This document shows, piece by piece, positions 33,232-42,134 of a stretch of 64,000 bases of DNA. The notes under the pieces are model-generated. The model saw nothing but the letters and a program-made list of their open reading frames with translations. It ran no database searches and was not told where the DNA came from. Each line of letters starts with the position of its first letter. The stretch's first letter is position 1. The DNA is from an uncultured Atopobiaceae bacterium. Lineage in GTDB: Bacteria; Actinomycetota; Coriobacteriia; Coriobacteriales; Atopobiaceae. The DNA lies in NCBI GenBank assembly GCA_934792625.1, contig CAKVON010000004.1, positions 1 to 64,000 of the forward strand, written 5' to 3'. A program made the translations under genes and the position numbers.

Positions 33232-34614
33232 CTAGAAGCGCATCTGGCGCGGGTCGATACCCATGCCCTGCATCATCGAGCGCATGGCGCGCTTGTTGCC
33301 GCGACCGCCCGTGCTCGAGGCCATCGCACGGACCCTGCCCATCATCTTGTTCATCTCGCCCCACTGCTTCATCAGGGCGTTGACCTCCTGAACCGAGCGA
33401 CCCGAGCCCCTGGCAATGCGACGGCGACGCTGGCCGTTGATGATCTTGGGCTTGGCACGCTCCTCCTTCGTCATGGAGTGGATGATCGCCTCGATGCGAG
33501 TGAGGGCGGTGTCATCGATGCCGGCGGCCTTGTTCTGGGAGATGGCACGCTCGACGCCGGGAATCATGGACGCGATCTTTGACAGGCCACCCATCTTGCG
33601 GATCTGTTGCATCTGGGAGAGCATGTCGTCCATCGTGAAGCCCTCGCGCAGCATGCGCTCGGCAGCCGCAGCCTGCTCCTCGGTGGCAGCCTGCTGCGCC
33701 TGCTCGATGATGCCATAGACGTCACCCATGCCAAGAATGCGCTTGGCCATGCGGTCGGGATGGAAGACCTCGAGCGAATCGGGCTTCTCGCCCATAGAGA
33801 CGAACTTGATGGGCTTGCCGGTGACGGCACGGACGGAGAGGGCGCCACCTCCACGGGCATCGCCGTCGAGCTTGGACATGATGACGCCGTCGAAGTCGGT
33901 CCGGTCGGCGAACTCGGAGACGACGTTGACGATGTCCTGGCCGGTCATGGCATCGACGACCATGAGGACCTGGTCGGGCTTGACGGCGGCCTTGATGTCG
34001 ACGGCCTCCTGCATCATCTGCTCGTCGATCTGCAGGCGTCCCGCGGTATCGACGATGACGACGTCGCGCATGTGGTCGACGGCCTCACGAATGGAGGCCT
34101 TGGCAATCTCGACCGGGTGCTGGCCGTCGCCACGGAACACCGGAACGCCGATTTCAGTGCCAAGGGTCTCGAGCTGGTCGGCGGCTGCGGGACGATAGGT
34201 GTCGCAGGCGGCCAGAAGCGGGCTGTGACCCTTCTTCTTCAACAGGTTGGCGAGCTTGACCGCCGCGGTCGTCTTACCCGAACCCTGCAGACCCACGAGC
34301 ATGATGACGTTGGGCGTGCGGTTCTGCATCAGCACGAGCTTGGACTCTGTGGAGCCGAGAAGCTCGGTGAGCTCGTCGAGGACGATGGCGACAACGTTCT
34401 GCGCGGGCGTCAGCGAATCGAGCACCTCGGACGTGAGGCACTTCTCCTTACAGGACGCGACGAACTGCTTTACGACACGGAAGTTGACGTCTGCCTCGAG
34501 AAGGGCCATGCGAATCTCGCGCATCGCGAGGGTGATGTCCTCCTCGGTGAGGCGGCCCTTGCCCCGAAGCTTGTCAAAGGTGTCCTGGAGGCGGTCGGAG
34601 AGGTTGTTGAACAT
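33232..34614 (-). CDS. ffh: signal recognition particle protein Ffh
   Basis: This 460-residue SRP54 GTPase binds signal sequences and 4.5S RNA for cotranslational targeting. It has an N domain (1-85), G domain with GLQGSGKTTAAVKL, DTYRPAAADQL, DTAGRL and TGQD motifs, and a methionine-rich M domain (about 300-450) with the RNA-binding segment RRRRIARGSGRSVQEVN. It starts just after the ftsY stop (3 bases), so SRP and its receptor are coexpressed. AAGGGA lies upstream of ATG 34614. Confidence 0.97.
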   Translation of the reverse strand: MFNNLSDRLQDTFDKLRGKGRLTEEDITLAMREIRMALLEADVNFRVVKQFVASCKEKCLTSEVLDSLTPAQNVVAIVLDELTELLGSTESKLVLMQNRTPNVIMLVGLQGSGKTTAAVKLANLLKKKGHSPLLAACDTYRPAAADQLETLGTEIGVPVFRGDGQHPVEIAKASIREAVDHMRDVVIVDTAGRLQIDEQMMQEAVDIKAAVKPDQVLMVVDAMTGQDIVNVVSEFADRTDFDGVIMSKLDGDARGGGALSVRAVTGKPIKFVSMGEKPDSLEVFHPDRMAKRILGMGDVYGIIEQAQQAATEEQAAAAERMLREGFTMDDMLSQMQQIRKMGGLSKIASMIPGVERAISQNKAAGIDDTALTRIEAIIHSMTKEERAKPKIINGQRRRRIARGSGRSVQEVNALMKQWGEMNKMMGRVRAMASSTGGRGNKRAMRSMMQGMGIDPRQMRF

Positions 34615-34617
34615 CGG

Positions 34618-35523
34618 TTAGATCCCTTCGGTATCGCCCACGAGGGCCTCGCAGAAGGACTCGGCGTCGAAGACCTGCAGGTCCTCGATGCCCTCCCCCA
34701 CGCCGATTCGATAGATGGGCAGGTTGAGCTGGCTGGAGATGGCAACGGCAATGCCGCCCTTGGCGGTGCCGTCGAGCTTGGTGACGATAAGGCCATCGAT
34801 GTCCAGGGAGTCGTTGAACTCCTTCGCCTGCGCGAGGCCGTTCTGACCGGTAGTCGCGTCGATCACGAGAACGACGGTGACGGGCATCGCGGAGCGCTTG
34901 CGGGTGACGTTGACCACCTTGGCAAGCTCGCGCATGAGGTCCGAGGAGGTGTGCAGACGACCCGCGGTGTCGATAAGGACGAGGTCGGTCCCGTTTGCCT
35001 CGGCACGCTCGATGACGTCATAGCAGACGCTCGCGGGGTCGGCACCGCGCTCGCGGGTGACGACCTCGACGTCGGCGCGCTCGCCCCAGACCTGGAGCTG
35101 CTCGATGGCGGCTGCACGGAAGGTGTCCGCACCGCCGATGAGCACGCCGGTGCCCTGCGTGCGGGCACGACCGGCCAGCTTGCCGACCGTGGTGGTCTTG
35201 CCCGCGCCGTTGATGCCGACGAACAGGACGCAGCTCGGGACGTCGTCGAACGGATCGCGCGCGGGCGTGGGGAACACCTGGGCGAGCCTCTTGGCGAGCG
35301 CGCCCTTGAGCTGTTCGGCGGTGCGCAGGTTCTCGCGGGCGGCCTGCTCACGCAAATCGTCGGTCACGTGCATCGCGACCTCGGCGCCCATGTCACCCAT
35401 TACGAGCGTGTCCTCGAGGTCCTCCCAAAAGTCCTCGTCGACCTCGCCGCCCATGTAGAAGATCTCGTTGAGCGCCTCACGAGTGCGCTCGAGGCCTCGC
35501 CTGAGGCTGTCTGTGAATCCCAT
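34618..35523 (-). CDS. ftsY: signal recognition particle receptor FtsY
   Basis: This 301-residue SRP receptor GTPase has an NG domain with GINGAGKTTTVGKL, DTFRAAAIEQL, DTAGRLH and TKLDGTAKGG. It lacks the long acidic A domain of E. coli FtsY and is the compact form common in Gram-positives, with a short amphipathic N-terminus for membrane contact. Its ATG overlaps the smc stop (TAATG), implying translational coupling. Confidence 0.96.
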   Translation of the reverse strand: MGFTDSLRRGLERTREALNEIFYMGGEVDEDFWEDLEDTLVMGDMGAEVAMHVTDDLREQAARENLRTAEQLKGALAKRLAQVFPTPARDPFDDVPSCVLFVGINGAGKTTTVGKLAGRARTQGTGVLIGGADTFRAAAIEQLQVWGERADVEVVTRERGADPASVCYDVIERAEANGTDLVLIDTAGRLHTSSDLMRELAKVVNVTRKRSAMPVTVVLVIDATTGQNGLAQAKEFNDSLDIDGLIVTKLDGTAKGGIAVAISSQLNLPIYRIGVGEGIEDLQVFDAESFCEALVGDTEGI

Positions 35524-38500
35524 TAAGCGTCAACCACCTTTCCGGTTGCACGGTCGAGTCGCTGCGAGACGACGTGGCTCACGCCGTCCGCCTGCATCGA
35601 CACGCCGTAGAGGACGTCGGCCTGCTCCATCGTCCTTCTCTGGTGGGAGATGACGATGAGCTGCGTGGACTGCTTGAGGTGCTCGATGGCACCAAGGAGC
35701 TTGTCGAGGTTGGAGTCGTCGAGCGCGGCCTCAACCTCGTCGAACACGTAGAAGGGCACGGTACGGGTCCTGTAGACGGCGAAGAGCAGTGCCAGGGCCG
35801 TCAGGGACTTCTCGCCACCGGACATGAGCGTCATCTTGGACAGGCGCTTGCCGCGGGGCTGGGCGACGATCTCGATGCCGGTCTCGGCGAGATGGTCGGG
35901 GTCGGTCATCTCGAGGTGGGCCTTGCCACCAGGGAACAGCATCGAGAAGACCTCCTCGAAGTTCGAGTTGACCTTGTCGAAGGTGACCAGGAACTGCCTG
36001 CGCATCTTACGGTCGATGGCGGCGGTAATCTTGACGAGGGCCCTGCGGGCGCTCTCGAGGTCGGCAACCTGCTCACCGATATAATCCGCACGGCGCTTGA
36101 GCTGCTCATACTCGTCCATGGCGACCTGGTTGACGGGGCCGATGTCGGCGAGCTGGCGCTTGAGGCTGGCGACCTCGCGCTCGTCGGCGTCACGGTCGGC
36201 GGGCTCGGGCAGCGCAAGCGCATCCTCGAGCGTGTAGGCTCCGTCGGCGACGATCGCCTGGATCTTTGTCTCGACCTGGACCTCGAGCCTTCCGGCAGCG
36301 ACCTTGACGTCGGCCGTCGAGGCCTGGGCGGCCTCGTAGGCGGACTGGGCATCGGTCACCTGGGCCTTGGCGTCGCCAATCGTCTTCTTGAGGGAGTCGG
36401 AATCGGCCTCGGCGAGGCTCGCGCGGTCGCGCAGGCGCTCCGCCCAGGCGGTGGCGGTCTTTTGGATGGCGTCATATCGCTCGTGGAGCGGGTCGACACG
36501 AAGCCTCAGCACCTCGAGCGAGCGGGAGCTGCGCTCGATGGCGGTGACACGCCCCTCAAGGTCGGACAGGCGAGAAGAGAGCTCGCGGCTGCGGGACTCG
36601 AGGTGGCTGCGACGCTCGCGGGTGGTGACGAACTCGAGCCTGGCCTCGGCGAGCTTGGCCGCCGCCTTGGACTCGGCCTTGGTCTGCTCGGCACGAAGCG
36701 CCTCGAGCTCTGCCACCCTCTCCGAGATGGACGCGACCTTCGCCTTGGCATCCTCGGATGCCCTCAGATGGGCGTCGAGCTTGGGCTTGGCCTCGCGGGC
36801 CTTCTCGCCCGCGGCGGCGCGCCTCTTGGCGACCTGGGCGCGCTCGTTCTCGGCCTGGTTGCGCTGGGCCTCCAGGCGACCGATCTCGGAGGTGACCGAG
36901 GACAACTCGCCACGCAGGCGCGCGAGGTCGCCCTTCGCGCGGTCGGCCTCGTCACGCTCGCCGGACAGGGCCCTGCGGGCCGCCGCCACCTGGGACTGAG
37001 CTTCGGAGAGCGCCCTCTCGATGTCGGGCATCCCGTCCTCCAGCGAGCGGATGCGACGCTTGCGCTCCAGGGCGCCCGTCTCGGCGCCGGCAGGCGTGCC
37101 CACGACGCAGCGCCCGTCGGGCAGAACGGTGGCACCATCGCGGGAGACGAACGTGAGGCCGGGGTTGGCGACATGCGCCTCAACGGCAGAGACGACGTCG
37201 TCCACAAGGGCGACGTCGCCGAGAAGTGCCTCGACCAGGCCGCGGGCGTCCTCGGAAACGTCCAGGTGGTCGACGAGCATGTCGTGGCCCACTGCGCTCG
37301 GACGTCCCGCTCGCGCGGAGCGGGAGACGACGGTCGCCTGGCCGGACTTGCCCGAGGCAGCGACGGCAACGCCGGCAACGGTCGCCTGCGCGTCGGCGTC
37401 GGCAACGACAAGGGCGGAGAGGTCCTCGCCCAGGAGCCGCTCGACAAGCGCCTCGAGCTCGGCGGGCGCCTCGATGAGGTCGCCGAGGCGGCAGCCGATG
37501 AGGGCGCGGGCATTGGGGTCGGAGGCCACGCTCGCCACGAGCGGGCTGGAGGCCTCGACGGAGGAGTCGACGGAGCGCAGGGCCGCGAGGGACGCCTTTG
37601 CCTCGGAGGAGGCCTTGCGAGCCTTGTCCTCGGCAGAGGACGCCTCGTGCAGGTCGCGCTTGCACTGAGAGATGGCCTTTGCCGCGCGCTCGGCGGCAAT
37701 CGAGGCGGACGAGATGCTCTTCTCGGTATCGGCCTTGCGATCGCGACGCTCGGCGAGCGCCTCTTCGCAGGTCGCCACGGTCTCGTCGAGCTGCGTGATG
37801 CGGCTCTCGAACATCGAGTCCTCGACCTCCGCGTTGCTGACCTGCTCCTTGAGGCGCACGTAGGCGAGCGTCTCCTGGTCGCAGGTGCGCTGGGCGGCAC
37901 GCTGGTCGGCGTTGAGCTGGGCGATGGAGCCCTCGGTCTCGCGGAGCGCGTCGCGAGCGGCGACGGCGGCAGGGCCAAGCTCGGCGACGTCAGCGGAGAG
38001 CTGGTCGAACTTGGCCTTGGAGGCATCGAGCTCCGACGTGGCCCGATCGAGCTCGGAGGCCGCCTCGGCACGCTGGCGCTCCAGGGTGGACAGGCTCATC
38101 CGCATCTCGGAGAGCTTGTCGACCATGTTCTTGCCCTTCTCCTCCAGAAGGCGCATATCGGAGTCGATGCGACCGAGGGCATCTTGCATGCGACGGCGCT
38201 GCTCGCCGAGGTCGCCGACGAACAGGCCCTTCTGCTCGAGCATTGACTGGAGCTTCTCGAGCTCGCGCTTCTTCTCGTCCAGGCGATAGCGGGCGAGCTC
38301 GAGTTCGGCGTCGGACTCCTTTCCGCGGGCGGTGAGGTCGTTCCACTCGCGCTGGAGGGCACGCAGGTCGTCGACGGCCAGGGTCGTGGTGAGCTCGGAG
38401 AGCCTGCTGGAGATGTCGTTGGCCCGCTTGGCCTTGTTGACCTGGCGCTCGAGCGGACGAAGCTGACGCGAGATCTCGCGGGAGATGTCCTTGGCGCGAC

Positions 38501-39065
38501 GTAGGTTCTCGTCCATGCTCTTGAGCTTGCGAAGCGAGCGCTCCTTGCGACGGCGGTGCTTGGAGATGCCGGCGGCTTCCTCGATGAGCTCGCGACGCTC
38601 CTCGGGGCGGCTCTGCAGGATGGAGTCGAGCTTGCCCTGCGAGATGATCGAGTGGGTCTCCTTGCCGAGGCCGGAGTCGTGCAGGATGTCCTGAATGTCC
38701 ATCAGGCGGGCGGGTGCGCCGTTGATGAGGTACTCGGACTCACCCGAACGGTACATCCTGCGCGTGACGCCGACCTCGTCGAAGTCGACTGGCAAGGTGT
38801 GGTCGGAGTTGTCGAGCACGAGGGTGACCTCTGCCACGCCGACCGGCTGTCGCGCGGACGAGCCGGAGAAGATGACGTCCTCCATGGCCTGGCCACGCAG
38901 CATGCGCGCGCTCTGCTCGCCCAACACCCAAAGGATCGAGTCCGAGACGTTGGACTTGCCGGAGCCGTTGGGGCCGACGACCACGGTCAGGCCGGGGTCG
39001 AAGACCATGTGGGTCCTGTCCGCGAAGGACTTGAAGCCCTTAAGCGTGAGTGACTTCAGATACAC
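35523..39065 (-). CDS. smc: chromosome segregation protein SMC
   Basis: This 1180-residue condensin ATPase has an N-terminal head with GPNGSGKSN (about 32-40), a first coiled coil (about 170-500), a hinge (about 510-650), a second coiled coil, and a C-terminal head with the ABC signature LMSGGEKSLTALALLFAVY and Walker B FYVFDEVEAALDD. The GTG at 39065 gives the canonical length and MYLKSLTLKGFKSFAD opening; the frame stays open upstream across rnc but is not SMC-like. It lies 4 bases after the rnc stop, the conserved rnc-smc-ftsY order. Confidence 0.97.
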   Translation of the reverse strand: MYLKSLTLKGFKSFADRTHMVFDPGLTVVVGPNGSGKSNVSDSILWVLGEQSARMLRGQAMEDVIFSGSSARQPVGVAEVTLVLDNSDHTLPVDFDEVGVTRRMYRSGESEYLINGAPARLMDIQDILHDSGLGKETHSIISQGKLDSILQSRPEERRELIEEAAGISKHRRRKERSLRKLKSMDENLRRAKDISREISRQLRPLERQVNKAKRANDISSRLSELTTTLAVDDLRALQREWNDLTARGKESDAELELARYRLDEKKRELEKLQSMLEQKGLFVGDLGEQRRRMQDALGRIDSDMRLLEEKGKNMVDKLSEMRMSLSTLERQRAEAASELDRATSELDASKAKFDQLSADVAELGPAAVAARDALRETEGSIAQLNADQRAAQRTCDQETLAYVRLKEQVSNAEVEDSMFESRITQLDETVATCEEALAERRDRKADTEKSISSASIAAERAAKAISQCKRDLHEASSAEDKARKASSEAKASLAALRSVDSSVEASSPLVASVASDPNARALIGCRLGDLIEAPAELEALVERLLGEDLSALVVADADAQATVAGVAVAASGKSGQATVVSRSARAGRPSAVGHDMLVDHLDVSEDARGLVEALLGDVALVDDVVSAVEAHVANPGLTFVSRDGATVLPDGRCVVGTPAGAETGALERKRRIRSLEDGMPDIERALSEAQSQVAAARRALSGERDEADRAKGDLARLRGELSSVTSEIGRLEAQRNQAENERAQVAKRRAAAGEKAREAKPKLDAHLRASEDAKAKVASISERVAELEALRAEQTKAESKAAAKLAEARLEFVTTRERRSHLESRSRELSSRLSDLEGRVTAIERSSRSLEVLRLRVDPLHERYDAIQKTATAWAERLRDRASLAEADSDSLKKTIGDAKAQVTDAQSAYEAAQASTADVKVAAGRLEVQVETKIQAIVADGAYTLEDALALPEPADRDADEREVASLKRQLADIGPVNQVAMDEYEQLKRRADYIGEQVADLESARRALVKITAAIDRKMRRQFLVTFDKVNSNFEEVFSMLFPGGKAHLEMTDPDHLAETGIEIVAQPRGKRLSKMTLMSGGEKSLTALALLFAVYRTRTVPFYVFDEVEAALDDSNLDKLLGAIEHLKQSTQLIVISHQRRTMEQADVLYGVSMQADGVSHVVSQRLDRATGKVVDA

Positions 39066-39069
39066 CTGG

Positions 39070-39789
39070 CTACCCCTTCTTGGCAGCGTTCTTCTCGCCA
39101 GCCGTGAGCACCTCGAGGGCTGCCTCGGCCGCCGCGGTCTCGGCAAGCTTCTTGGAGTGGCCGGACCCCTCGGCGATGCGCTTGCCGTCGAGAAGGACGG
39201 CGCAGGTGAAGGTCGGCATGTGGGCCGGGCCAGACTGGCCGACGAGCTCGTAGGTCGGCGCGCGCTTGACCCTGCGCTGCGTGACCTCCTGCAGGCGGGA
39301 CTTGGCGTTCTCGGAGGTGTGCTCGAGGTCGCGCGAGACGTACGGGCCGAGCGTGCGCACGACGAAGGCGTGGGCCACGTCGAAGCCGGCGTCGAGGTAC
39401 AGCGCGCCCACGACGGACTCGTAGACGTTCTCGAGGGCGGAGTGCATGCCGCGCGCGTCGGTGCCCAACTCGGACTCGCCGAAGGTGATGCACTCGCCGA
39501 GGCCCATGTCCTCGGCCACGCGCGAGAGCATCGCGCCGGAGACCAGCGCGATCTTGATCTTGGTGAGCTGACCCTCGTCCATGTCGGGATAGCGACCGAA
39601 CAGGTCGGTCGCCACCATGGCGCCCAGAATCGAGTCACCCAGAAACTCGAGGCGCTCGTAGGAGCGCGCGACGGGCTGGCCCTCGACCGCCGAGGGGTGC
39701 GTCAGCGCGCTGCGGATGAGGCCCTTGTCGTGGAACTCGTAGCCGAGGATCTTCTCGGCATTGTCGATGCGGGAAAAAGCCAACGACAT
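39070..39789 (-). CDS. rnc: ribonuclease III
   Basis: This 239-residue endonuclease cleaves double-stranded RNA in rRNA maturation and regulation. The catalytic domain has the signature ERLEFLGDSILG and a second acidic site in ENVYESVVGALYLD. The double-stranded RNA-binding domain (about 160-230) ends in SKKLAETAAAEAAL. Its ATG lies 3 bases after the acpP stop. Confidence 0.96.
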   Translation of the reverse strand: MSLAFSRIDNAEKILGYEFHDKGLIRSALTHPSAVEGQPVARSYERLEFLGDSILGAMVATDLFGRYPDMDEGQLTKIKIALVSGAMLSRVAEDMGLGECITFGESELGTDARGMHSALENVYESVVGALYLDAGFDVAHAFVVRTLGPYVSRDLEHTSENAKSRLQEVTQRRVKRAPTYELVGQSGPAHMPTFTCAVLLDGKRIAEGSGHSKKLAETAAAEAALEVLTAGEKNAAKKG

Positions 39790-39792
39790 CGC

Positions 39793-40029
39793 CTACTGGG
39801 CGGCGGCGATGGCATCCACCGCGTCATGGACGGAGCCGATAGAGGCAAGAACGTCGTCGTCGAGGGTGAGGCCGAACTCGTCCTCCAGGGCGGTGACGAG
39901 CTCGAGCTTGTCGAAGGAATCGGCGTTGAGGTCGTCGAAGGTGGTGTCCTCGGTGACGTCGGCGGCCTCGGCATCGAGTGTGTCGCAGACCAGGGCGATG
40001 ATCTTCTCGAGGATGGCAGCGCGGTCCAT
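39793..40029 (-). CDS. acpP: acyl carrier protein
   Basis: This 78-residue acidic four-helix protein carries growing acyl chains on a 4'-phosphopantetheine arm. The attachment serine is S38 in NADSFDKLELV, a variant of the usual DSLDxVEL. GAAAGGAG lies just before ATG 40029. It stands between plsX and rnc, as in many Gram-positive fatty-acid/phospholipid operons. Confidence 0.95.
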   Translation of the reverse strand: MDRAAILEKIIALVCDTLDAEAADVTEDTTFDDLNADSFDKLELVTALEDEFGLTLDDDVLASIGSVHDAVDAIAAAQ

Positions 40030-40060
40030 GTGCGCTCCTTTCGGTAATGACTTCTCATGA

Positions 40061-40088
40061 CGCGGGGTGACCGTATGGCCACCCCGCG
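40061..40088 (-). terminator. hairpin between plsX and acpP
   Basis: Perfect 9-bp stem CGCGGGGTG / CACCCCGCG with a 10-nt loop. No U-run follows on the minus strand (TCATGAG), so it may be an mRNA-stability or partial termination element within the operon. Confidence 0.4.
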
Positions 40089-40119
40089 CATACTCGTTCA
40101 ATTGTACCCGTACGACAGG

Positions 40120-41103
40120 CTACGCGACGTCGTCGGCGATCTTCGCCACGAGGCCGTCGCGAACGAATCGGGCGGTGGTGAGGGTGGCATCCCGCACGTC
40201 GTCGACGCTGGTCGCGCCATGGCCGATGACCACGGGGGCCTTGAGGCCAAGAAGGATCGCGCCGCCGGTGCCACCGGAGGACAGCTCGCTCGCGACCTGC
40301 TTGATGGCAGGCTTGAGCAGGCCCGCACCCAGGGCGAAGCGCTTGGAGGAGGAGGCGGCCTCCTTGATGCGCGCGACGAGGAACTTCGCGGTGCCCTCAA
40401 GCGACTTGAGCGCGACGTTTCCAGTGAAGCCGTCGCACACGATGACGTCGTAGTCGCCCTTGAGCAGGTCACAGCCCTCGCAGTTGCCAACGAAGGTCGG
40501 GCAGGACTCGGCCAGGGCCTCGTGGAACGATACGACGGTCTCGGACCCCTTGGCGTCCTCGGTGCCATTGGAGAGAAGGGCGACGCTCGGCTCGGCGGTG
40601 CCGAAGATCACGCGCGCATAGGCCGACCCCATCTTTGCGAACTGGACGATCATCTCGGGACGGCAGTCGGCGTTGGCGCCGATGTCGAGCACGATGCTCC
40701 TGCGCCCCGACAGGCTCGGGAACGGAAAGGCAATCGCGGGGCGCTTGATGCCGCGAAGCCTGCCCACGTTGAGCGTGGCGGCCGTCAGCACCGCGCCGGT
40801 GGAGCCTGCCGAGAAGAACCCGTCGGCATCGCCATGGCGCACGGCGAGACAGCCCTGGACGATGCTGGAATCGCGCTTGGAGCGCACCGCGTCGGTCGGA
40901 TGCTCCCCCATGCCGATGACCTCGGTGGTCACCAGCGCGCGGGCTCGGTCGTGGGACGCGCAGAACGGGACGACCACGTCCTCGTCACCCGCGACGAGGA
41001 CCGTGAGGTCGGAATCGGCGGCGAGCGCCTGGGCGATTCCCTCGAGCACGACCTCCGGGCGCTCATCTCCGCCCATGGCGTCGACGCATACGGTTGTCGT
41101 CAT
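40120..41103 (-). CDS. plsX: phosphate acyltransferase PlsX
   Basis: This 327-residue enzyme makes acyl-phosphate from acyl-ACP, the first step of phosphatidic acid synthesis with PlsY. It has the N-terminal VCVDAMGGDERPEVVLEGI, GFFSAGSTGAVLTAA, and VCDGFTGNVALKSLEG. The ATG at 41103 has AGAGAGG upstream. It is next to acpP, the source of its substrate carrier, and lies downstream of rpmF across a strong terminator. Confidence 0.95.
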   Translation of the reverse strand: MTTTVCVDAMGGDERPEVVLEGIAQALAADSDLTVLVAGDEDVVVPFCASHDRARALVTTEVIGMGEHPTDAVRSKRDSSIVQGCLAVRHGDADGFFSAGSTGAVLTAATLNVGRLRGIKRPAIAFPFPSLSGRRSIVLDIGANADCRPEMIVQFAKMGSAYARVIFGTAEPSVALLSNGTEDAKGSETVVSFHEALAESCPTFVGNCEGCDLLKGDYDVIVCDGFTGNVALKSLEGTAKFLVARIKEAASSSKRFALGAGLLKPAIKQVASELSSGGTGGAILLGLKAPVVIGHGATSVDDVRDATLTTARFVRDGLVAKIADDVA

Positions 41104-41158
41104 GGCTACCTCTCTTCCCGGCGCCACAGGCGGCGCCACGAGTCTATGCGGCAAAAAA

Positions 41159-41186
41159 GGAGGCCGGCCCAGAAGGGCCGGCCTCC
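41159..41186 (-). terminator. strong Rho-independent terminator after rpmF
   Basis: Perfect 12-bp stem GGAGGCCGGCCC / GGGCCGGCCTCC, 4-nt loop, followed on the minus strand by TTTTTTGCC. It lies between rpmF and plsX. Confidence 0.92.
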
Positions 41187-41208
41187 CGGGCCGAACACGT
41201 TGTCACTT

Positions 41209-41388
41209 CTACTCGGTGACGATGACCTCGCGGTCCTTGTAGAAGCCACAGTTGGGGCACACGTGGTGCGGAAGCTTCACGGCACCGCACTGGGGGCACG
41301 TGGAACGCGCGGGCGCGGCGAGCTTGCTGTTGGCCGAACGGCGAGTGTGCGTAGCGCCGCGACCCTTCTTCTGCTTGGGAACTGCCAT
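41209..41388 (-). CDS. rpmF: 50S ribosomal protein L32 (zinc form)
   Basis: This 59-residue L32 starts AVPKQKKGRGATHTRRS and has four cysteines (C31, C34, C44, C47) forming a zinc ribbon. Of two adjacent ATG codons, the second (41388) has better spacing from AAGGAG. It is transcribed from its own extended -10 promoter at 41449-41457 and ended by a strong terminator. Confidence 0.96.
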   Translation of the reverse strand: MAVPKQKKGRGATHTRRSANSKLAAPARSTCPQCGAVKLPHHVCPNCGFYKDREVIVTE

Positions 41389-41448
41389 CATTGACTCCTT
41401 AACGTCCTTGAAGAAGCGAGCTCGTGCCCGCATCAATCACAAGCGTAG

Positions 41449-41457
41449 ATAGTAGCA
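41449..41457 (-). promoter_or_regulatory. extended -10 promoter of rpmF
   Basis: On the minus strand TG-C-TACTAT (TACTAT at 41449-41454, TG at 41456-41457) is an extended -10 element about 55 bases before rpmF. The -35 region (TGCAAG) is weak, as is usual for extended -10 promoters. Confidence 0.55.
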
Positions 41458-41565
41458 CAGAAATGCCTTGGCTTGCACCCCTGCGCAACAAGGTCTAATT
41501 GTCCACATTTCCAGCGGGTTGTGAAGGGGAAATCCGGTGAAGACACTCGATTTCCCCATACGGAA

Positions 41566-42132
41566 TTACCTGTCGCCCAAATCCAGGTTCTTGAGGGCCG
41601 CAAAGGGACTGTCGTCGAGCGCCTGCTGGGCGCGCTTCTCGGCACATCCGCAATCGCCCTCGTTGAGGTTGGCGCCGCAGGTGGGGCACAGGCCCTTGCA
41701 ATCCTCACTGCACAGGACGACGAAGGGCGTCTCCATGAGAAGGGCGCTGGTCAGGGCCTCGGCCACATCGATCGTGTGGTCGTCGGAGACCAAGGAGTAG
41801 TCGACACCCTCCTCCTCGTCGTCATCCTCCGGCTCGGTCTCGGGCTCGTGGAACAGATAGTACTCGTCGACCTCCCCGGCAACGTCGAACTCGGCGGGCT
41901 CGAGGCAGCGATCGCACTCCCCCACAACGTGGGCACGCAGCATTCCCGTAACCAGGATGCCCTCGCCCGCGTTGGTGAGCACAAGGTCATAGTCCACGCC
42001 ATCAGGCAGGCGGAACTCATGCTCGCCCAGCGTGTAGGAGTCGACGTCGATGTGGTCGGCAAGGCAGGTGGTGTCGCCAGCGAGCTCGAGCGTCTCGTCG
42101 AGCCGGACGATGATAGGCTGAAATGCTCCCAT
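41566..42132 (-). CDS. DUF177 / YceD-family protein
   Basis: This 188-residue protein has the DUF177 core VVGECDRCLEPAEFDVAGEVDEYY, a strongly acidic middle (EPEDDDEEEG), and C-terminal cysteines in CSEDCKGLCPTCGANLNEGDCGC that look zinc-binding. YceD homologues sit next to rpmF and are linked to 23S rRNA accumulation. Its start is 2 bases after the upstream stop (TAGCCATG) with no clear ribosome-binding site, so translation is probably coupled. Confidence 0.9.
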   Translation of the reverse strand: MGAFQPIIVRLDETLELAGDTTCLADHIDVDSYTLGEHEFRLPDGVDYDLVLTNAGEGILVTGMLRAHVVGECDRCLEPAEFDVAGEVDEYYLFHEPETEPEDDDEEEGVDYSLVSDDHTIDVAEALTSALLMETPFVVLCSEDCKGLCPTCGANLNEGDCGCAEKRAQQALDDSPFAALKNLDLGDR

Positions 42133-42134
42133 GG

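Noticed and set aside
39066-39638. N-terminal extension of SMC
   Set aside because: The frame stays open over rnc but is Arg/Ser/Pro-rich shadow sequence; the canonical SMC start is at 39065.
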